Source: Rhipicephalus microplus (lineage: Eukaryota > Arthropoda > Arachnida > Ixodida > Ixodidae). From it: a stretch of DNA of 64,000 nt. A program made the position numbers and the translations under genes. Position 1 is the stretch's first letter. Each line of letters opens with the position of its first letter. The DNA lies in assembly GCF_043290135.1 (NCBI RefSeq), contig NW_027464602.1, positions 3,534,001 to 3,598,000 of the forward strand, given 5' to 3'. The notes under the pieces were generated by a model, which ran no database searches, was not told where the DNA came from, and was given only the letters and a program-made list of their open reading frames with translations. Shown here piece by piece: positions 1 through 12,844 of the stretch.

Positions 1-60
1 CTCGAACCTACAACCTTTCGGTTAACAGCCGATCGCGCTAGCCAATTGCGCCACAGAGAC
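1..60 (-). tRNA. Partial tRNA-Asn-like unit at window edge
   Basis: The 5' part of a tRNA-like body, cut by the window start; its nt 1 is at position 60. It carries the GTT anticodon loop and the GTCTCTG acceptor variant. The same unit type recurs at 3690-3749. Confidence 0.5.
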
Positions 61-136
61 AGTCGTGCTTCACTCTCACCACCGTCAGACCATTTCTTCA
101 GAGCTATCGCCCCAAAGAAAAAAAAAGCGCCGCACC

Positions 137-209
137 ACCACCGGGTGGGCTCGAACCTCCAACCTTTCGGTTAAAAGTTGATCGCGCTAGCCAATTGCGC
201 CACGGAGAC
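137..209 (-). tRNA. tRNA-like unit with TTT anticodon, broken stem
   Basis: A 73-nt body whose anticodon loop reads CTTTTAA, giving TTT (Lys-type). The 5' side of the anticodon stem is ATCAA against CCGAA, so two closing pairs are lost and the arm probably does not fold. Same-type copies lie near 3826-3898, 7690, 14100, 24890, 29160, 35810 and 36400. Most likely a pseudo-tRNA spread by block duplication. Confidence 0.45.
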
Positions 210-305
210 AGTCCTGCTCCACTCTCACCACCGTCAGAACATTTCTTCAGAGCTATCAGCCCAAAGAAGAAAAAGCGCCGCACCACCACCGGGTGGGCTC
301 AAAAC

Positions 306-316
306 TCCAACCTTTC
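306..316. other. Empty-site paralogue of the Penelope insertion
   Basis: TCCAACCTTTC present once and uninterrupted, followed directly by the GTTTATCAG sequence that resumes after the Penelope-like element at 17081. It belongs to the same higher-order block as the insertion locus and shows the pre-insertion state. Confidence 0.8.
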
Positions 317-2939
317 GTTTATCAGCCGATCGCGCTAGCCAATTGCGCCACGAAGACAGTCCTGCTCCACTCTCACCACCATCAGAACATATCTTCAAAG
401 CTATTAGCGCAAAAAAAAGCGCCGCGCCACCTTCGGGTGGGCTCGAACCTCCAACCTTTCGGTTAACAGCTGATCGCGCTAACCCATTGCGCCACGGGGA
501 CAGTCTTGCTCCACTCTCACCACTATCAGAACATATCTTCGAAGCTATCAGCGCAAAGAAAAAAAAGCGCCGCACCACCACCGGGTGGGCTCGAACCTCC
601 AACCTTTCGATTAACAGCCGATCGCGCTAGCCAATTGCGCCACAGAGACAGTCTTGCTCCACTCTCAACACTATCAGAACATATCTTCAAAGCTACAAGC
701 GCAAAGAAAAAAAAGCGCTGCACCACCACCGGGTGGGCTCGAACCTCCACCAACCTTTCGGTTAACAGCCGATCGCGCTAGCCAATTGCGCCACGGGGAC
801 AGTCTTGCTCCACCCTCACCACCATCAGAACATATCTTCAAAGCTATCAGCGCAAAGAAAAAAAAGCGCCGCACCACCACCGGGTGTGCTCGAACCTCCA
901 ACCTTTCGGTTAACAGCCGATCGCGCTAGCCAATTGCGCCAGGGAGAAAGTCCTGCTCCACTCTCACCACCATCAGAACATATCTTCAAAGCTATCAGCC
1001 CAAAGAAAAAAAAGCACCGCACCACCACCGGGTGGGCTCGAACCTCCAACCTTTCGTTTAACAGCCAATCGCGCTAGCCAATTGCGCCACGGAGACAGTC
1101 CTGCTCCACTCTCACCACCATCAGAACATATCTTCAAAGCTATCAGCACAAAGAAAAAAAAGCGCCGCACCACCACCGGGTAGGCTCGAAACTCCAACCT
1201 TTCGGTTAACAGCCGATCGCGCTAGCCAATTGCGCCATGGAGACAGTCGTGCTCCACTCTCACCACCATCAGAACATATCTTCAAAGCTATTAGCGCAAA
1301 GAAAAAAAGCGCCGCGCCACCACCGGGTGGGCTCGAACCTCCAACCTTTCGGTTAACAGCCGATCGCGCTAGCCAATTGCGCCACAGAGACACTCTTGCT
1401 CCACTCTCAACACCATCAGAACATATCTTCAAAGCTACAAGCGCAAAGAAAAAAAAGCGCCGCACCACCACCGGGTGGGCTCGAACCTCCAACCTTTCGG
1501 TTAACAGCTGATCGCGCTAACCCATTGCGCCACGGGGACAGTCTTGCTCCACTCTCACCACTATCAGAACATATCTTCGAAGCTATCAGCGCAAAGAAAA
1601 AAAAGCGCCGCACCACCACCGGGTGGGCTCGAACCTCCAACCTTTCGATTAACAGCCGATCGCGCTAGCCAATTGCGCCACAGAGACAGTCTTGCTCCAC
1701 TCTCAACACTATCAGAACATATCTTCAAAGCTACAAGCGCAAAGAAAAAAAGCGCTGCACCACCACCGGGTGGGCTCGAACCTCCAACCTTTCGGTTAAC
1801 AGCCGATCGCGCTAGCCAATTGCGCCACGGGGACAGTCTTGCTCCACCCTCACCACCATCAGAACATATCTTCAAAGCTATCAGCGCAAAGAAAAAAAAG
1901 CGCCGCACCACCACCGGGTGTGCTCGAACCTCCAACCTTTCGGTTAACAGCCGATCGCGCTAGCCAATTGCGCCAGGGAGAAAGTCCTGCTCCACTCTCA
2001 CCACCATCAGAACATATCTTCAAAGCTATCAGCCCAAAGAAAAAAAAGCACCGCACCACCACCGGGTGGGCTCGAACCTCCAACCTTTCGTTTAACAGCC
2101 AATCGCGCTAGCCAATTGCGCCACGGAGACAGTCCTGCTCCACTCTCACCACCATCAGAACATATCTTCAAAGCTATCAGCACAAAGAAAAAAAAGCGCC
2201 GCACCACCACCGGGTAGGCTCGAAACTCCAACCTTTCGGTTAACAGCCGATCGCGCTAGCCAATTGCGCCATGGAGACAGTCCTGCTCCACTCTCACCAC
2301 CATCAGAACATATCTTCAAAGCTATCAGCCCAAAGAAAAAAAAGCACCGCACCACCACCGGGTGGGCTCGAACCTCCAACCTTTCGGTTAACAGCCAATC
2401 GCGCTAGCCAATTGCGCCACGGAGACAGTCGTGCTCCACTCTCACCACCATCAGAACATATCTTCAAAGCTATTAGCGCAAAAAAAAAAGCGCCGCGCCA
2501 CCACCGGGTGGGCTCGAACCTCCAACCTTTCGGTTAACAGCCGATCGCGCTAGCCAATTGCGCCACAGAGACACTCTTGCTCCACTCTCAACACCATCAG
2601 AACATATCTTTCAAGCTATCAGCCCAAGGAATAAAAAGCGCCGACACCACCGGGAGGGCTCGAACCTCCAACCTTTTGGTTAACGGCCGATCGCGCTAGC
2701 CAATTGCGCCACGGAGACAATCGTGCTCCACGCTCACCACCATCAGAACATATCTTCAAAGCTATCAGTGCAAAGAAAAAAGCAACACACCACTCCCGGG
2801 AGGGCTCGAAATTCCAACCTTTTGGTTAACAGCCCATCGCGCTAGCCCATTGCGCCACGGAGACAGTCTTACTCCACTCTCACCACCATCAGAACATATC
2901 TTCAAAGCTATCAGCGCAAAGAAAAAAAAGCGCCGCACC

Positions 2940-3012
2940 ACCACCGGGTTGGCTCGAACCTCCAGCCTTTCGGTTAATGGCCGATCGCGCAAGCCAATTG
3001 CGCCACGGAGAC
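2940..3012 (-). tRNA. tRNA-like unit with ATT anticodon and C33
   Basis: The anticodon loop is CCATTAA: anticodon ATT, with the normally invariant U33 replaced by C. Length is the standard 73 nt and the anticodon stem pairs as in ordinary units. Loss of U33 argues against normal decoding. Confidence 0.42.
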
Positions 3013-3233
3013 AGTCATGCTCCACTCTCACCACCATCAGAACATATCTTCAAAGCTATCAGCACAAAGAGAAAAAAGCGCCGCACCACCACCGGGTGGG
3101 CTTGAAACTCCAACCTTTCGGTTAACAGCCGATCGTGCTAGCCAATTGCGCCATGGAGACAGTCCTGCTCCACTCTTACCACCATCAGAACATATCTTCA
3201 AAGCTATCAGCACAAAGAAAAAAGCAACACACC

Positions 3234-3306
3234 ACTCCCGGGAGGGCTCGAACCTCCAACTTTTCGGTTAACAGCCGATCGCGCTGGCCAATTGCTCCAC
3301 GGAGAC
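3234..3306 (-). tRNA. Class II tRNA-Asn-like unit with fully paired T stem
   Basis: Representative of the second unit class. The T stem is GGAGG/CCTCC, fully paired, where the common class has GGAGG/CCACC with an A.A mismatch. The trailer is GTGTGTTGC and the T run has six Ts. Anticodon GTT, stem ATCGG/CCGAA. The D stem has one mismatch (GAGC/GCGC). Class II units are interspersed singly or in short runs among class I units. Confidence 0.5.
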
Positions 3307-3994
3307 AGTCCTGCTCCACTCTCACCACCATTAGAACATATCTTTCAAGCTATCAGCGCAAAGAAAAAAAAAGCGCCGCACCACCACCGGGTGGGCTCGA
3401 ACCTCCAACCTTTTGGTTAACGGCCGATCGCGCTAGCCAATTGCGCCACGGAGACAATCGTGCTCCACGCTCACCACCATCAGAAAATATCTTCAAAGCT
3501 ATCATCGCAAAGAAAAAAGCAACACACCCAACCCGGGAGGGCTCGAACCTCCAACTTTTTGGTTAACAGCCGATCGCGCTAGCCAATGGCGCCACGGGGA
3601 CAGTCCTGCTCCACTCTCACCACCGTCAGAACATTTCTTCAGAGCTATCAGCCTAAAGAAAAAAAAGCGCCGCACCACCACCGGGTGGGCTCGAACCTAC
3701 AACCTTTCGGTTAACAGCCGATCGCGCTAGCCAATTGCGCCACAGAGACAGTCGTGCTTCACTCTCACCACCGTCAGACCATTTCTTCAGAGCTATCGCC
3801 CCAAAGAAAAAAAAAGCGCCGCACCACCACCGGGTGGGCTCGAACCTCCAACCTTTCGGTTAAAAGTTGATCGCGCTAGCCAATTGCGCCACGGAGACAG
3901 TCCTGCTCCACTCTCACCACCGTCAGAACATTTCTTCAGAGCTATCAGCCCAAAGAAGAAAAAGCGCCGCACCACCACCGGGTGGGCTCAAAAC

Positions 3995-4005
3995 TCCAAC
4001 CTTTC
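3995..4005. other. Second empty-site paralogue of the Penelope insertion
   Basis: TCCAACCTTTC occurs once. The flanking block 2595-5425 matches 12850-14260 at offset 10255 and 17071-18501 at offset 13076. The difference, 2821 bp, equals the 2810-bp element plus an 11-bp duplication, which independently fixes the element ends. Confidence 0.88.
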
Positions 4006-5878
4006 GTTTATCAGCCGATCGCGCTAGCCAATTGCGCCACGAAGACAGTCCTGCTCCACTCTCACCACCATCAGAACATATCTTCAAAGCTATTAGCGCA
4101 AAAAAAAGCGCCGCGCCACCTTCGGGTGGGCTCGAACCTCCAACCTTTCGGTTAACAGCTGATCGCGCTAACCCATTGCGCCACGGGGACAGTCTTGCTA
4201 CACTCTCACCACTATCAGAACATATCTTCGAAGCTATCAGCGCAAAGAAAAAAAAGCGCCGCACCACCACCGGGTGGGCTCGAACCTCCAACCTTTCGAT
4301 TAACAGCCGATCGCGCTAGCCAATTGCGCCACAGAGACAGTCTTGCTCCACTCTCAACACTATCAGAACATATCTTCAAAGCTACAAGCGCAAAGAAAAA
4401 AAAGCGCTGCACCACCACCGGGTGGGCTCGAACCTCCACCAACCTTTCGGTTAACAGCCGATCGCGCTAGCCAATTGCGCCACGGGGACAGTCTTGCTCC
4501 ACCCTCACCACCATCAGAACATATCTTCAAAGCTATCAGCGCAAAGAAAAAAAAGCGCCGCACCACCACCGGGTGTGCTCGAACCTCCAACCTTTCGGTT
4601 AACAGCCGATCGCGCTAGCCAATTGCGCCAGGGAGAAAGTCCTGCTCCACTCTCACCACCATCAGAACATATCTTCAAAGCTATCAGCCCAAAGAAAAAA
4701 AAGCACCGCACCACCACCGGGTGGGCTCGAACCTCCAACCTTTCGTTTAACAGCCAATCGCGCTAGCCAATTGCGCCACGGAGACAGTCCTGCTCCACTC
4801 TCACCACCATCAGAACATATCTTCAAAGCTATCAGCACAAAGAAAAAAAAGCGCCGCACCACCACCGGGTAGGCTCGAAACTCCAACCTTTCGGTTAACA
4901 GCCGATCGCGCTAGCCAATTGCGCCATGGAGACAGTCCTGCTCCACTCTCACCACCATCAGAACATATCTTCAAAGCTATCAGCCCAAAGAAAAAAAAAG
5001 CACCGCACCACCACCGGGTGGGCTCGAACCTCCAACCTTTCGGTTAACAGCCAATCGCGCTAGCCAATTGCGCCACGGAGACAGTCGTGCTCCACTCTCA
5101 CCACCATCAGAACATATCTTCAAAGCTATTAGCGCAAAGAAAAAAAGCGCCGCGCCACCACCGGGTGGGCTCGAACCTCCAACCTTTCGGTTAACAGCCG
5201 ATCGCGCTAGCCAATTGCGCCACAGAGACACTCTTGCTCCACTCTCAACACCATCAGAACATATCTTCAAAGCTACAAGCGCAAAGAAAAAAAAGCGCCG
5301 CACCACCACCGGGTGGGCTCGAACCTCCAACCTTTCGGTTAACAGCCGATTGCGCAAGCCAATTGCGCCACGGAGACAGTCCTGCTCCACTCTCACCACC
5401 ATCAGAACATATCTTCAAAGCTATCAGCACAAAGAAAAAAAAGCGCCGCACCACCACCGGGTAGGCTCGAAACTCCAACCTTTCGGTTAACAGCCAATCG
5501 CGCTAGCCAATTGCGCCACGGAGACAGTCCTGCTTCACTCTCACCACCATCAGAACATATCTTCAAAGCTATCAGCACAAAGAAAAAAAAGCGCCACACC
5601 ATCATCGGGTGGGCTCGAACCTCCAACCTTTCGGTTAACAGCCGATCGCGCAAGCCAATTGCGCCACGGAGACAGTCCTGCTCCACACTCACCACCGTCA
5701 TAACATTTCTTCAGAGCTATCACCCCAAAGAAAAAAAAGCGCCGCACCACCACCGGGTGGGCTCGAACCTCCAACCTTTCAGTTAACTGCCGATCGCGCT
5801 AGCCGATTGCGCCACAGAGACAGTCTTGCTCCACTCTCAACACCATCAGAACATATCTTCAAACCTACAAGCGCAAAG

Positions 5879-5886
5879 AAAAAAAA
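5879..5886 (-). terminator. Pol III-type T8 terminator of a representative unit
   Basis: Eight consecutive Ts on the minus strand, 10 nt beyond the 3' end of the tRNA-like body at 5897-5969. RNA polymerase III stops at runs of four or more Ts. Nearly every unit has such a run at this place. Confidence 0.6.
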
Positions 5887-5906
5887 GCGCCGCACAACCA
5901 CCGGGT

Positions 5907-5917
5907 GGGCTCGAACC
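5907..5917 (-). promoter_or_regulatory. Pol III B box
   Basis: GGTTCGAGCCC on the minus strand matches the B-box consensus GGTTCGANNCC. It spans the T stem and loop of the unit at 5897-5969 and is conserved in most array units. Confidence 0.65.
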
Positions 5918-5950
5918 TCCAACCTTTCGGTTAACAGCCGATCGCGCTAG

Positions 5951-5962
5951 CCAATTGCGCCA
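5951..5962 (-). promoter_or_regulatory. Pol III A box
   Basis: TGGCGCAATTGG on the minus strand, at tRNA nt 8-19, fits the internal A-box pattern. The LINEs insert inside this box (after nt 15) in other units. Confidence 0.6.
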
Positions 5963-7810
5963 CGGGGACAGTCTTGCTCCACTCTCACCACCATCAGAAC
6001 ATATCTTCAAAGCTATCAGCGCAAAGAAAAAAAAGCGCCGCACCACCACCGGGTGGGCTCGAACCTCCAACCTTTCGGTTAACAGCCGATCGCGCTAGCC
6101 AATTGCGCCAGGAAGACAGTCTTGCTCCACTCTCACCACCATCAGAACATATCTTCAAAGCTATCAGCCCAAAGAAAAAAAGCACCCCACCACCACCGGG
6201 TGGGCTGGAACCTCCAACCTTTCGGTTAACAGCCAATCGCGTTAGCCAATTGCGCCACGGAGACAGTCCTGCTCCACTCTCACCACCATCAGAACATATC
6301 TTCAAAGCTATCAGCACAAAGAGAAAAAAGCGCCGCACCACCACCGGGTGGGCTCGAAACTCCAACCTTTCGGTTAACAGTCGATCGCGCTAGCCAATTG
6401 CGCCATGGAGACAGTCCTGCTCCACTCTCACCACCATCAGAACATATCTTCAAAGCTATTACCACAAAGAAAAAAAAGCGCCGCAACACCACCGGGTGGG
6501 CTCGAACCTCCAAACTTTCGGTTAACAGCTGATCGCGCTAGCCAATTGCGCCACGAAGACAGTCCTGCTGCACTCTCACCACCATCAGAACATATCTTCA
6601 AAGCTATTACCGCAAAGAAAAAAGCAACACACCACTCACGGGAGGGCTCGAAATTCCAACCTTTCGGTTAACAGCCGATCGCGCTAGCCCATTGCGCCAC
6701 GGAGACAGTCTTGCTCCACTCTCACCACCATCAGAACATATCTTCAAACTATCAGCGCAAAAAAAAGCCCCGCACCACCACCGGGTGGGCTCGAAATTCC
6801 AACCTTTTTGGTTAACAGCCGATCGCGCTTGCCCATTGCGCCACGGGGACAGTCTTGCTCCACTCTCACCACCATCAGAACATATCATCAAAGCTATCAG
6901 CCCAAAGAAAAAAAAGCGCCGCACCACCACCGGGTGGGCTCGAACCTTCAACCTTTCGGTTAACAGCCGATCGCACTAGCCAACTGCGCCACGGAGGCAG
7001 TCGTGCTCCACTCTTACCACCATCAGAACATATCTTCAAAGCTATCAGCACAAAGAAAAAAGCAACACACCACTACCGGGAGGGCTCGAACCTCAAACTT
7101 TTCGGTTAACAGCCGATCGCGCTGGCCAATTGCTCCACGGAGACAGTCCTGCTCCACTCTCACCACCATTAGAACATATCTTTCAAGCTATCAGCCCAAA
7201 GAAAAAAAAAGCGCCGCACCACCACCGGGTGGGCTCGAACCTCCAACCTTTTGGTTAACGACCGATCGCGCTAGCCAATTGCGCCACGGAGACAATCGTG
7301 CTCCACGCTCACCACCATCAGAAAATATCTTCAAAGCTATCATCGCAAAGAAAAAAGCAACACACCCCACCCGGGAGGGCTCGAACCTCCAACTTTTTGG
7401 TTAACAGCCGATCGCGCTAACCCATTGCGCCACGGGGACAGTCTTGCTCCACTCTCACCACTATCAGAACATATCTTCAAAGCTATCAGTGCAAAGAAAA
7501 AAAAGCGCCGCACCACCACCGGGTGGGCTCGAACCTACAACCTTTCGGTTAACAGCCGATCGCGCTAGCCAATTGCGCCACAGAGACAGTCGTGCTTCAC
7601 TCTCACCACCTTCAGACCATTTCTTCAGAGCTATCGCCCCAAAGAAAAAAAAGCGCCGCACCACCACCGGGTGGGCTCGAACCTCCAACCTTTCGGTTAA
7701 AAGTTGATCGCGCTAGCCAATTGCGCCACGGAGACAGTCCTGCCCCACTCTCACCACCGTCAGAACATTTCTTCAGAGCTATGAGCCCAAAGAAGAAAAA
7801 GCGCCGCACC

Positions 7811-7883
7811 ACCACCGGGTGGGCTCGAAACTCCAACCTTTCGGTTATCAGCCGATCGCGCTAGCCAATTGCGCCATGGAGAC
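7811..7883 (-). tRNA. tRNA-like unit with GAT anticodon, weakened B box
   Basis: The anticodon loop CTGATAA gives GAT (Ile-type). The B box reads GTTTCGAGCCC, with the first T-stem/B-box G changed, so transcription is less likely. The same kind of unit (GTTTATCAG on +) occurs near 306, 3995 and 17071. Confidence 0.4.
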
Positions 7884-9435
7884 AGTCCTGCTCCACTCTC
7901 ACCACCATCAGAACATATCTTCAAAGCTATTAGCGCAAAAAAAAAGCGCCGCGCCACCTTCGGGTGGGCTCGAACCTCCAACCTTTCGGTTAACAGCCGA
8001 TCGCGCTAACCCATTGCGCCACGGGGACAGTCTTGCTCCACTCTCACCACTATCAGAACATATCTTCAAAGCTATCAGCGCAAAGAAAAAAAAGCGCCGC
8101 ACCACCACCGGGTGGGCTCGAACCTCCAACCTTTCGGTTAACAGCCGATCGCGTTAGAAAATTGCGCCACAGAGACAGTCTTGCTCCACTCTCAACACCA
8201 TCAGAACATATCTTCAAAGCTACAAGCGCAAAGAAAAAAAAAGCGCTGCACCACCACCGGGTGGGCTCGAACCTCCAACCTTTCGGTTAACAGCCGATCG
8301 CGCTAGCCAATTGCGCCACGGGGACAGTCTTGCTCCACCCTCACCACCATCAGAACATATCTTCAAAGCTATCAGCGCAAAGAAAAAAAAAGCGCCGCAC
8401 CACCACCGGGTGTGCTCGAACCTCCAACCTGTCGGTTAACAGCCGATCGCGCTAGCCAAGTGCGCCAGGGAGTCAGTCCTGCTCCACTCTCACCACCATC
8501 AGAACATATCTTCAAAGCTATCAGCCCAAAGAAAAAAAAGCACCGCACCACCACCGGGTGGGCTCGAACCTCCAACCTTTCGTTTAACAGCCAATCGCGC
8601 TAGCCAATTGCGCCACGGAAACAGTCCTGCTCCTCTCTCACCACCATCAGAACATATCTTCAAAGCTATCAGCACAAAGAAAAAAAAGCGCCGCACCACC
8701 ACCGGGGAGGCTCGAAACTCCAACCTTTCGGTTAACAGCCGATCGCGCTAGCCAATTGCGCCATGGAGACAGTCCTGCTCCACTCTCACCACCATCAGAA
8801 CATGTCTTCAAAGCCATCAGCCCAAAGAAAAAAAAGCACCGCACCACCACCGGGTGGGCTCGAACCTCCAACCTTTCGGTTAACAGCCAATCGCGCTAGC
8901 CAATTGCGCCACGGAGACAGTCCTGCTGCACTCTCACCACCATCAGAACATATCTTCAAAGCTATTAGCGCAAAGAAAAAAAGCGCCGCGCCACCACCGG
9001 GTGGGCTCGAACCTCCAACCTTTCGGTTAACAGCCGATCGCGCTAACCCAATGCGCCACGGGGACAGTCTTGCTTCACTCTCACCACCATCAGAACATAT
9101 CTTCAAAGCTATCAGCGCAAAGAAAAATAGCGCCGCACCACCACCGGGTGGGCTCGAACCTCCAACCTTTCGGTTAACAGCCGATCGCGCTAGCCAATTG
9201 CGCCACGGAGACAGTCTTGCTCCACTCTCAACACCATCAGAACATATCTTCAAAGCTACAAGCGCAAAGAAAAAAAAGCGCCGCACCACCACCGGGTGGG
9301 CTCGAACCTCCAACCTTTCGGTTAACAGCCAATCGCGTTAGCCAATAGCGCCACAGAGACAGTCCTGCTCCACTCTCACCACCATCAGAACATATCTTCA
9401 AAGCTATCAGCACAAAGAGAAAAAAGCGCCGCACC

Positions 9436-9508
9436 ACCACCGGGTGGGCTCGAACCTCCAACCTTTCGGTTACAAGCCGATCGCGCTAGCCAATTGCGCC
9501 ACGGGGAC
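9436..9508 (-). tRNA. tRNA-like unit with TGT anticodon
   Basis: The anticodon loop CTTGTAA gives TGT (Thr-type) in an otherwise ordinary class I body with intact A and B boxes and a five-T terminator. Confidence 0.45.
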
Positions 9509-9878
9509 AGTCTTGCTCCACTCTCACCACCATCAGAACATATCTTCAAAGCTATCAGGGCAAAGAAAAAAAAGCGCCGCACCACCACCGGGTGGGCTCG
9601 AACCTCCAACCTTTCGGTTAACAGCCGATCGCGCTAGCCAATTGCGCCAGGGAGACAGTCCTGCTCCACTCTCACCACCATCAGAACCTATCTTCAAAGC
9701 TATCAGCCCAAAGAAAAAAAGCACCGCACCACCACCGGGTGGGCTGGAACCTCCAACCTTTCGGTTAACAGCCGATCGCGCTAGCCAAGTGCGCCAGGGA
9801 GACAGTCCTGCTCCACTCTCACCACCATCAGAACATATCTTCAAAGCTATCAGCGCAAAGAAAAAAAAGCGCCGCGCC

Positions 9879-9951
9879 ACCACCGGGTGGGCTCGAACCT
9901 CCAACCTTTCGGTTATCAGCCGATCGCGCTAACCCATTGCGCCACGGGGAC
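9879..9951 (-). tRNA. tRNA-like unit with GAT anticodon
   Basis: Loop CTGATAA (GAT, Ile-type) with the standard B box and T arm. The D loop is AATGGGTTA, giving A box TGGCGCAATGGG. The best-formed of the GAT variants. Confidence 0.47.
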
Positions 9952-12824
9952 AGTCTTGCTCCACTCTCACCACTATCAGAACATATCTTCAAAGCTATCA
10001 GCGCAAAGAAAAAAAAGCGCCGCACCACCACCGGGTGGGCTCGAACCTCCAACCTTTCGGTTAACAGCCGATCGCGCTAGCCAATTGCGCCACAGAGACA
10101 GTCTTGCTCCACTCTCAACACCATCAGAACATATCTTCAAACCTACAAGCGCAAAGAAAAAAAAGCGCCGCACCACCACCGGGTGGGCTCGAACCTCCAA
10201 CCTTTCGGTTAACAGCCGATCGCGCTAGCCAATTGCGCCACGGGGACAGTCTTGCTCCACTCTCACCACCATCAGAACATACCTTCAAAGCTATCAGCGC
10301 AAAGAAAAAAAAGCGCCGCACCACGACCGGGTGGGCTCGAACCTCCAACCTTTCGGTTAACAGCCGATCGCGCTAGCCAATTGCGCCAGGAAGACAGTCT
10401 TGCTCCACTCTCACCACCATCAGAACATATCTTCAAAGCTATCAGCCCAAAGAAAAAAAGCACCCCACCACCACCGGGTGGGCTGGAACCTCCAACCTTT
10501 CGGTTAACAGCCAATCGCGTTAGCCAATTGCGCCACGGAGACAGTCCTGCTCCACTCTCACCACCATCAGAACATATCTTCAAAGCTATCAGCACAAAAA
10601 GAAAAAAGCGCCGCACCACCACCGGGTGGGCTCGAAACTCCAACCTTTCGGTTAACAGCCGATCGCGCTAGCCAATTGCGCCATGGAGACAGTCCTGCTC
10701 CACTCTCACCACCATCAGAACATATCTTCAAAGCTATTACCACAAAGAAAAAAAAGCGCCGCAACACCACCGGGTGGGCTCGAACCTCCAAACTTTCGGT
10801 TAACAGCTGATCGCGCTAGCCAATTGCGCCACGAAGACAGTCCTGCTGCACTCTCACCACCATCAGAACATATCTTCAAAGCTATTACCGCAAAGAAAAA
10901 AGCAACACACCACTCCCGGGAGGGCTCGAAATTCCAACCTTTCGGTTAACAGCCGATCGCGCTAGCCCATTGCGCCACGGAGACAGTCTTGCTCCACTCT
11001 CACCACCATCAGAACATATCTTCAAACTATCAGCGCAAAAAAAAGCCCCGCACCACCACCGGGTGGGCTCGAAATTCCAACCTTTTGGTTAACAGCCGAT
11101 CGCGCTTGCCCATTGCGCCACGGGGACAGTCTTGCTCCACTCTCACCACCATCAGAACATATCATCAAAGCTATCAGCCCAAAGAAAAAAAAGCGCCGCA
11201 CCACCACCGGGTGGGCTCGAACCTTCAACCTTTCGGTTAACAGCCGATCGCACTAGCCAACTGCGCCACGGAGGCAGTCGTGCTCCACTCTTACCACCAT
11301 CAGAACATATCTTCAAAGCTATCAGCACAAAGAAAAAAGCAACACACCACTCCCGGGAGGGCTCGAACCTCAAACTTTTCGGTTAACAGCCGATCGCGCT
11401 GGCCAATTGCTCCACGGAGACAGTCCTGCTCCACTCTCACCACCATTAGAACATATCTTTCAAGCTATCAGCCCAAAGAAAAAAAAGCGCCGCACCACCA
11501 CCGGGTGGGCTCGAACCTCCAACCTTTTGGTTAACGGCCGATCGCGCTAGCCAATTGCGCCACAGAGACAATCGTGCTCCACGCTCACCACCATCAGAAA
11601 ATATCTTCAAAGCTATCATCGCAAAGAAAAAAGCAACACACCCCACCCGGGAGGGCTCGAACCTCCAACTTTTTGGTTAACAGCCGATCACGCTAACCCA
11701 TTGCGCCACGGGGACAGTCTTGCTCCACTCTCACCACTATCAGAACATATCTTCAAAGCTATCAGCGCAAAGAAAAAAAAGCGCCGCACCACCACCGGGT
11801 GGGCTCGAACCTACAACCTTTCGGTTAACAGCCGATCGCGCTAACCCAATGCGCCACGGGGACAGTCTTGCTCCACTCTCACCACCATCAGAACATATCT
11901 TCAAAGCTATCAGCGCAAAGAAAAATAGCGCCGCACCACCACCGGGTGGGCTCGAACCTCCAACCTTTCGGTTAACAGCCGATCGCGTTAGCCAATTGCG
12001 CCACAGAGACAGTCTTGCTCCACTCTCAACACCATCAGAACATATCTTCAAAGCTACAAGCGCAAAGAAAAAAAAGCGCTGCACCACCACCGGGTGGTCT
12101 CGAACCTCCAACCTTTCGGTTAACAGCCGATCGCGCTAGCCAATTGCGCCACGGGGACAGTCTTGCTCCACCCTCACCACAATCAGAACATATCTTCAAA
12201 GCTATCAGCGCAAAGAAAAAAAAAAGCGCCGCACCACCACCGGGTGTGCTCGAACCTCCAACCTTTCGGTTAACAGCCGATCGCGCTAGCCAAGTGCGCC
12301 AGGGAGACAGTCCTGCTCCACTCTCACCACCATCAGAACATATCTTCAAAGCTATCAGCCCAAAGAAAAAAAAGCACCGCACCACCACCGGGTGGGCTCG
12401 AACCTCCAACCTTTCGTTTAACAGCCAATCGCGCTAGCCAATTGCGCCACGGGGACAGTCTTGCTCCACCCTCACCACCATCAGAACATATCTTCAAAGC
12501 TATCAGCGCAAAGAAAAAAAAGCGCCGCACCACCACCGGGTGTGCTCGAACCTCCAACCTTTCGGTTAACAGCCGATCGCGCTAGCCAATTGCGCCAGGG
12601 AGAAAGTCCTGCTCCACTCTCACCACCATCAGAACATATCTTCAAAGCTATCAGCCCAAAGAAAAAAAAGCACCGCACCACCACCGGGTGGGCTCGAACC
12701 TCCAACCTTTCGGTTAACAGCCAATCGCGCTAGCCAATTGCGCCACGGAGACAGTCGTGCTCCACTCTCACCACCATCAGAACATATCTTCAAAGCTATT
12801 AGCGCAAAAAAAAAGCGCCGCGCC

Positions 12825-12844
12825 ACCACCGGGTGGGCTCGAAC
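12825..12844 (-). pseudogene. Truncated tRNA-like unit (deletion)
   Basis: Only the 3' ~20 nt of a tRNA body survive. After GCTCGAAC at 12844 the sequence jumps to spacer (ATCACCATCAGAAC), so most of the tRNA body and the start of the spacer are gone. Intact neighbours on both sides show a local deletion of about 0.1 kb, probably between short similar words. Confidence 0.75.

Larger units (their letters stand above)
1..4937. repeat. Block duplication, offset 3689 bp
   Basis: 1-1248 and 3690-4937 are near-identical at offset 3689, including shared rare variants such as the CACCAACC triplet insertion near 750 and 4440. Inside the first part, about 455-1240 is copied again at about 1493-2274 (offset 1034-1038, seven units). 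Confidence 0.85.
5897..5969 (-). tRNA. tRNA-Asn(GTT)-like gene, representative class I unit
   Basis: Typical class I body of 73 nt: acceptor GTCCCCG (G4 variant), U8-G9, D stem GCGC/GCGC, anticodon loop CTGTTAA, variable loop AGGTT, T loop TTCGAGC. These are the identity elements and layout of eukaryotic tRNA-Asn(GTT). Defects: A27.A43, an A.A pair inside the T stem, and wobbles near the end of the acceptor stem. It could be a weak but transcribable tRNA gene or a tRNA-derived repeat; folding alone cannot decide. Confidence 0.55.
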
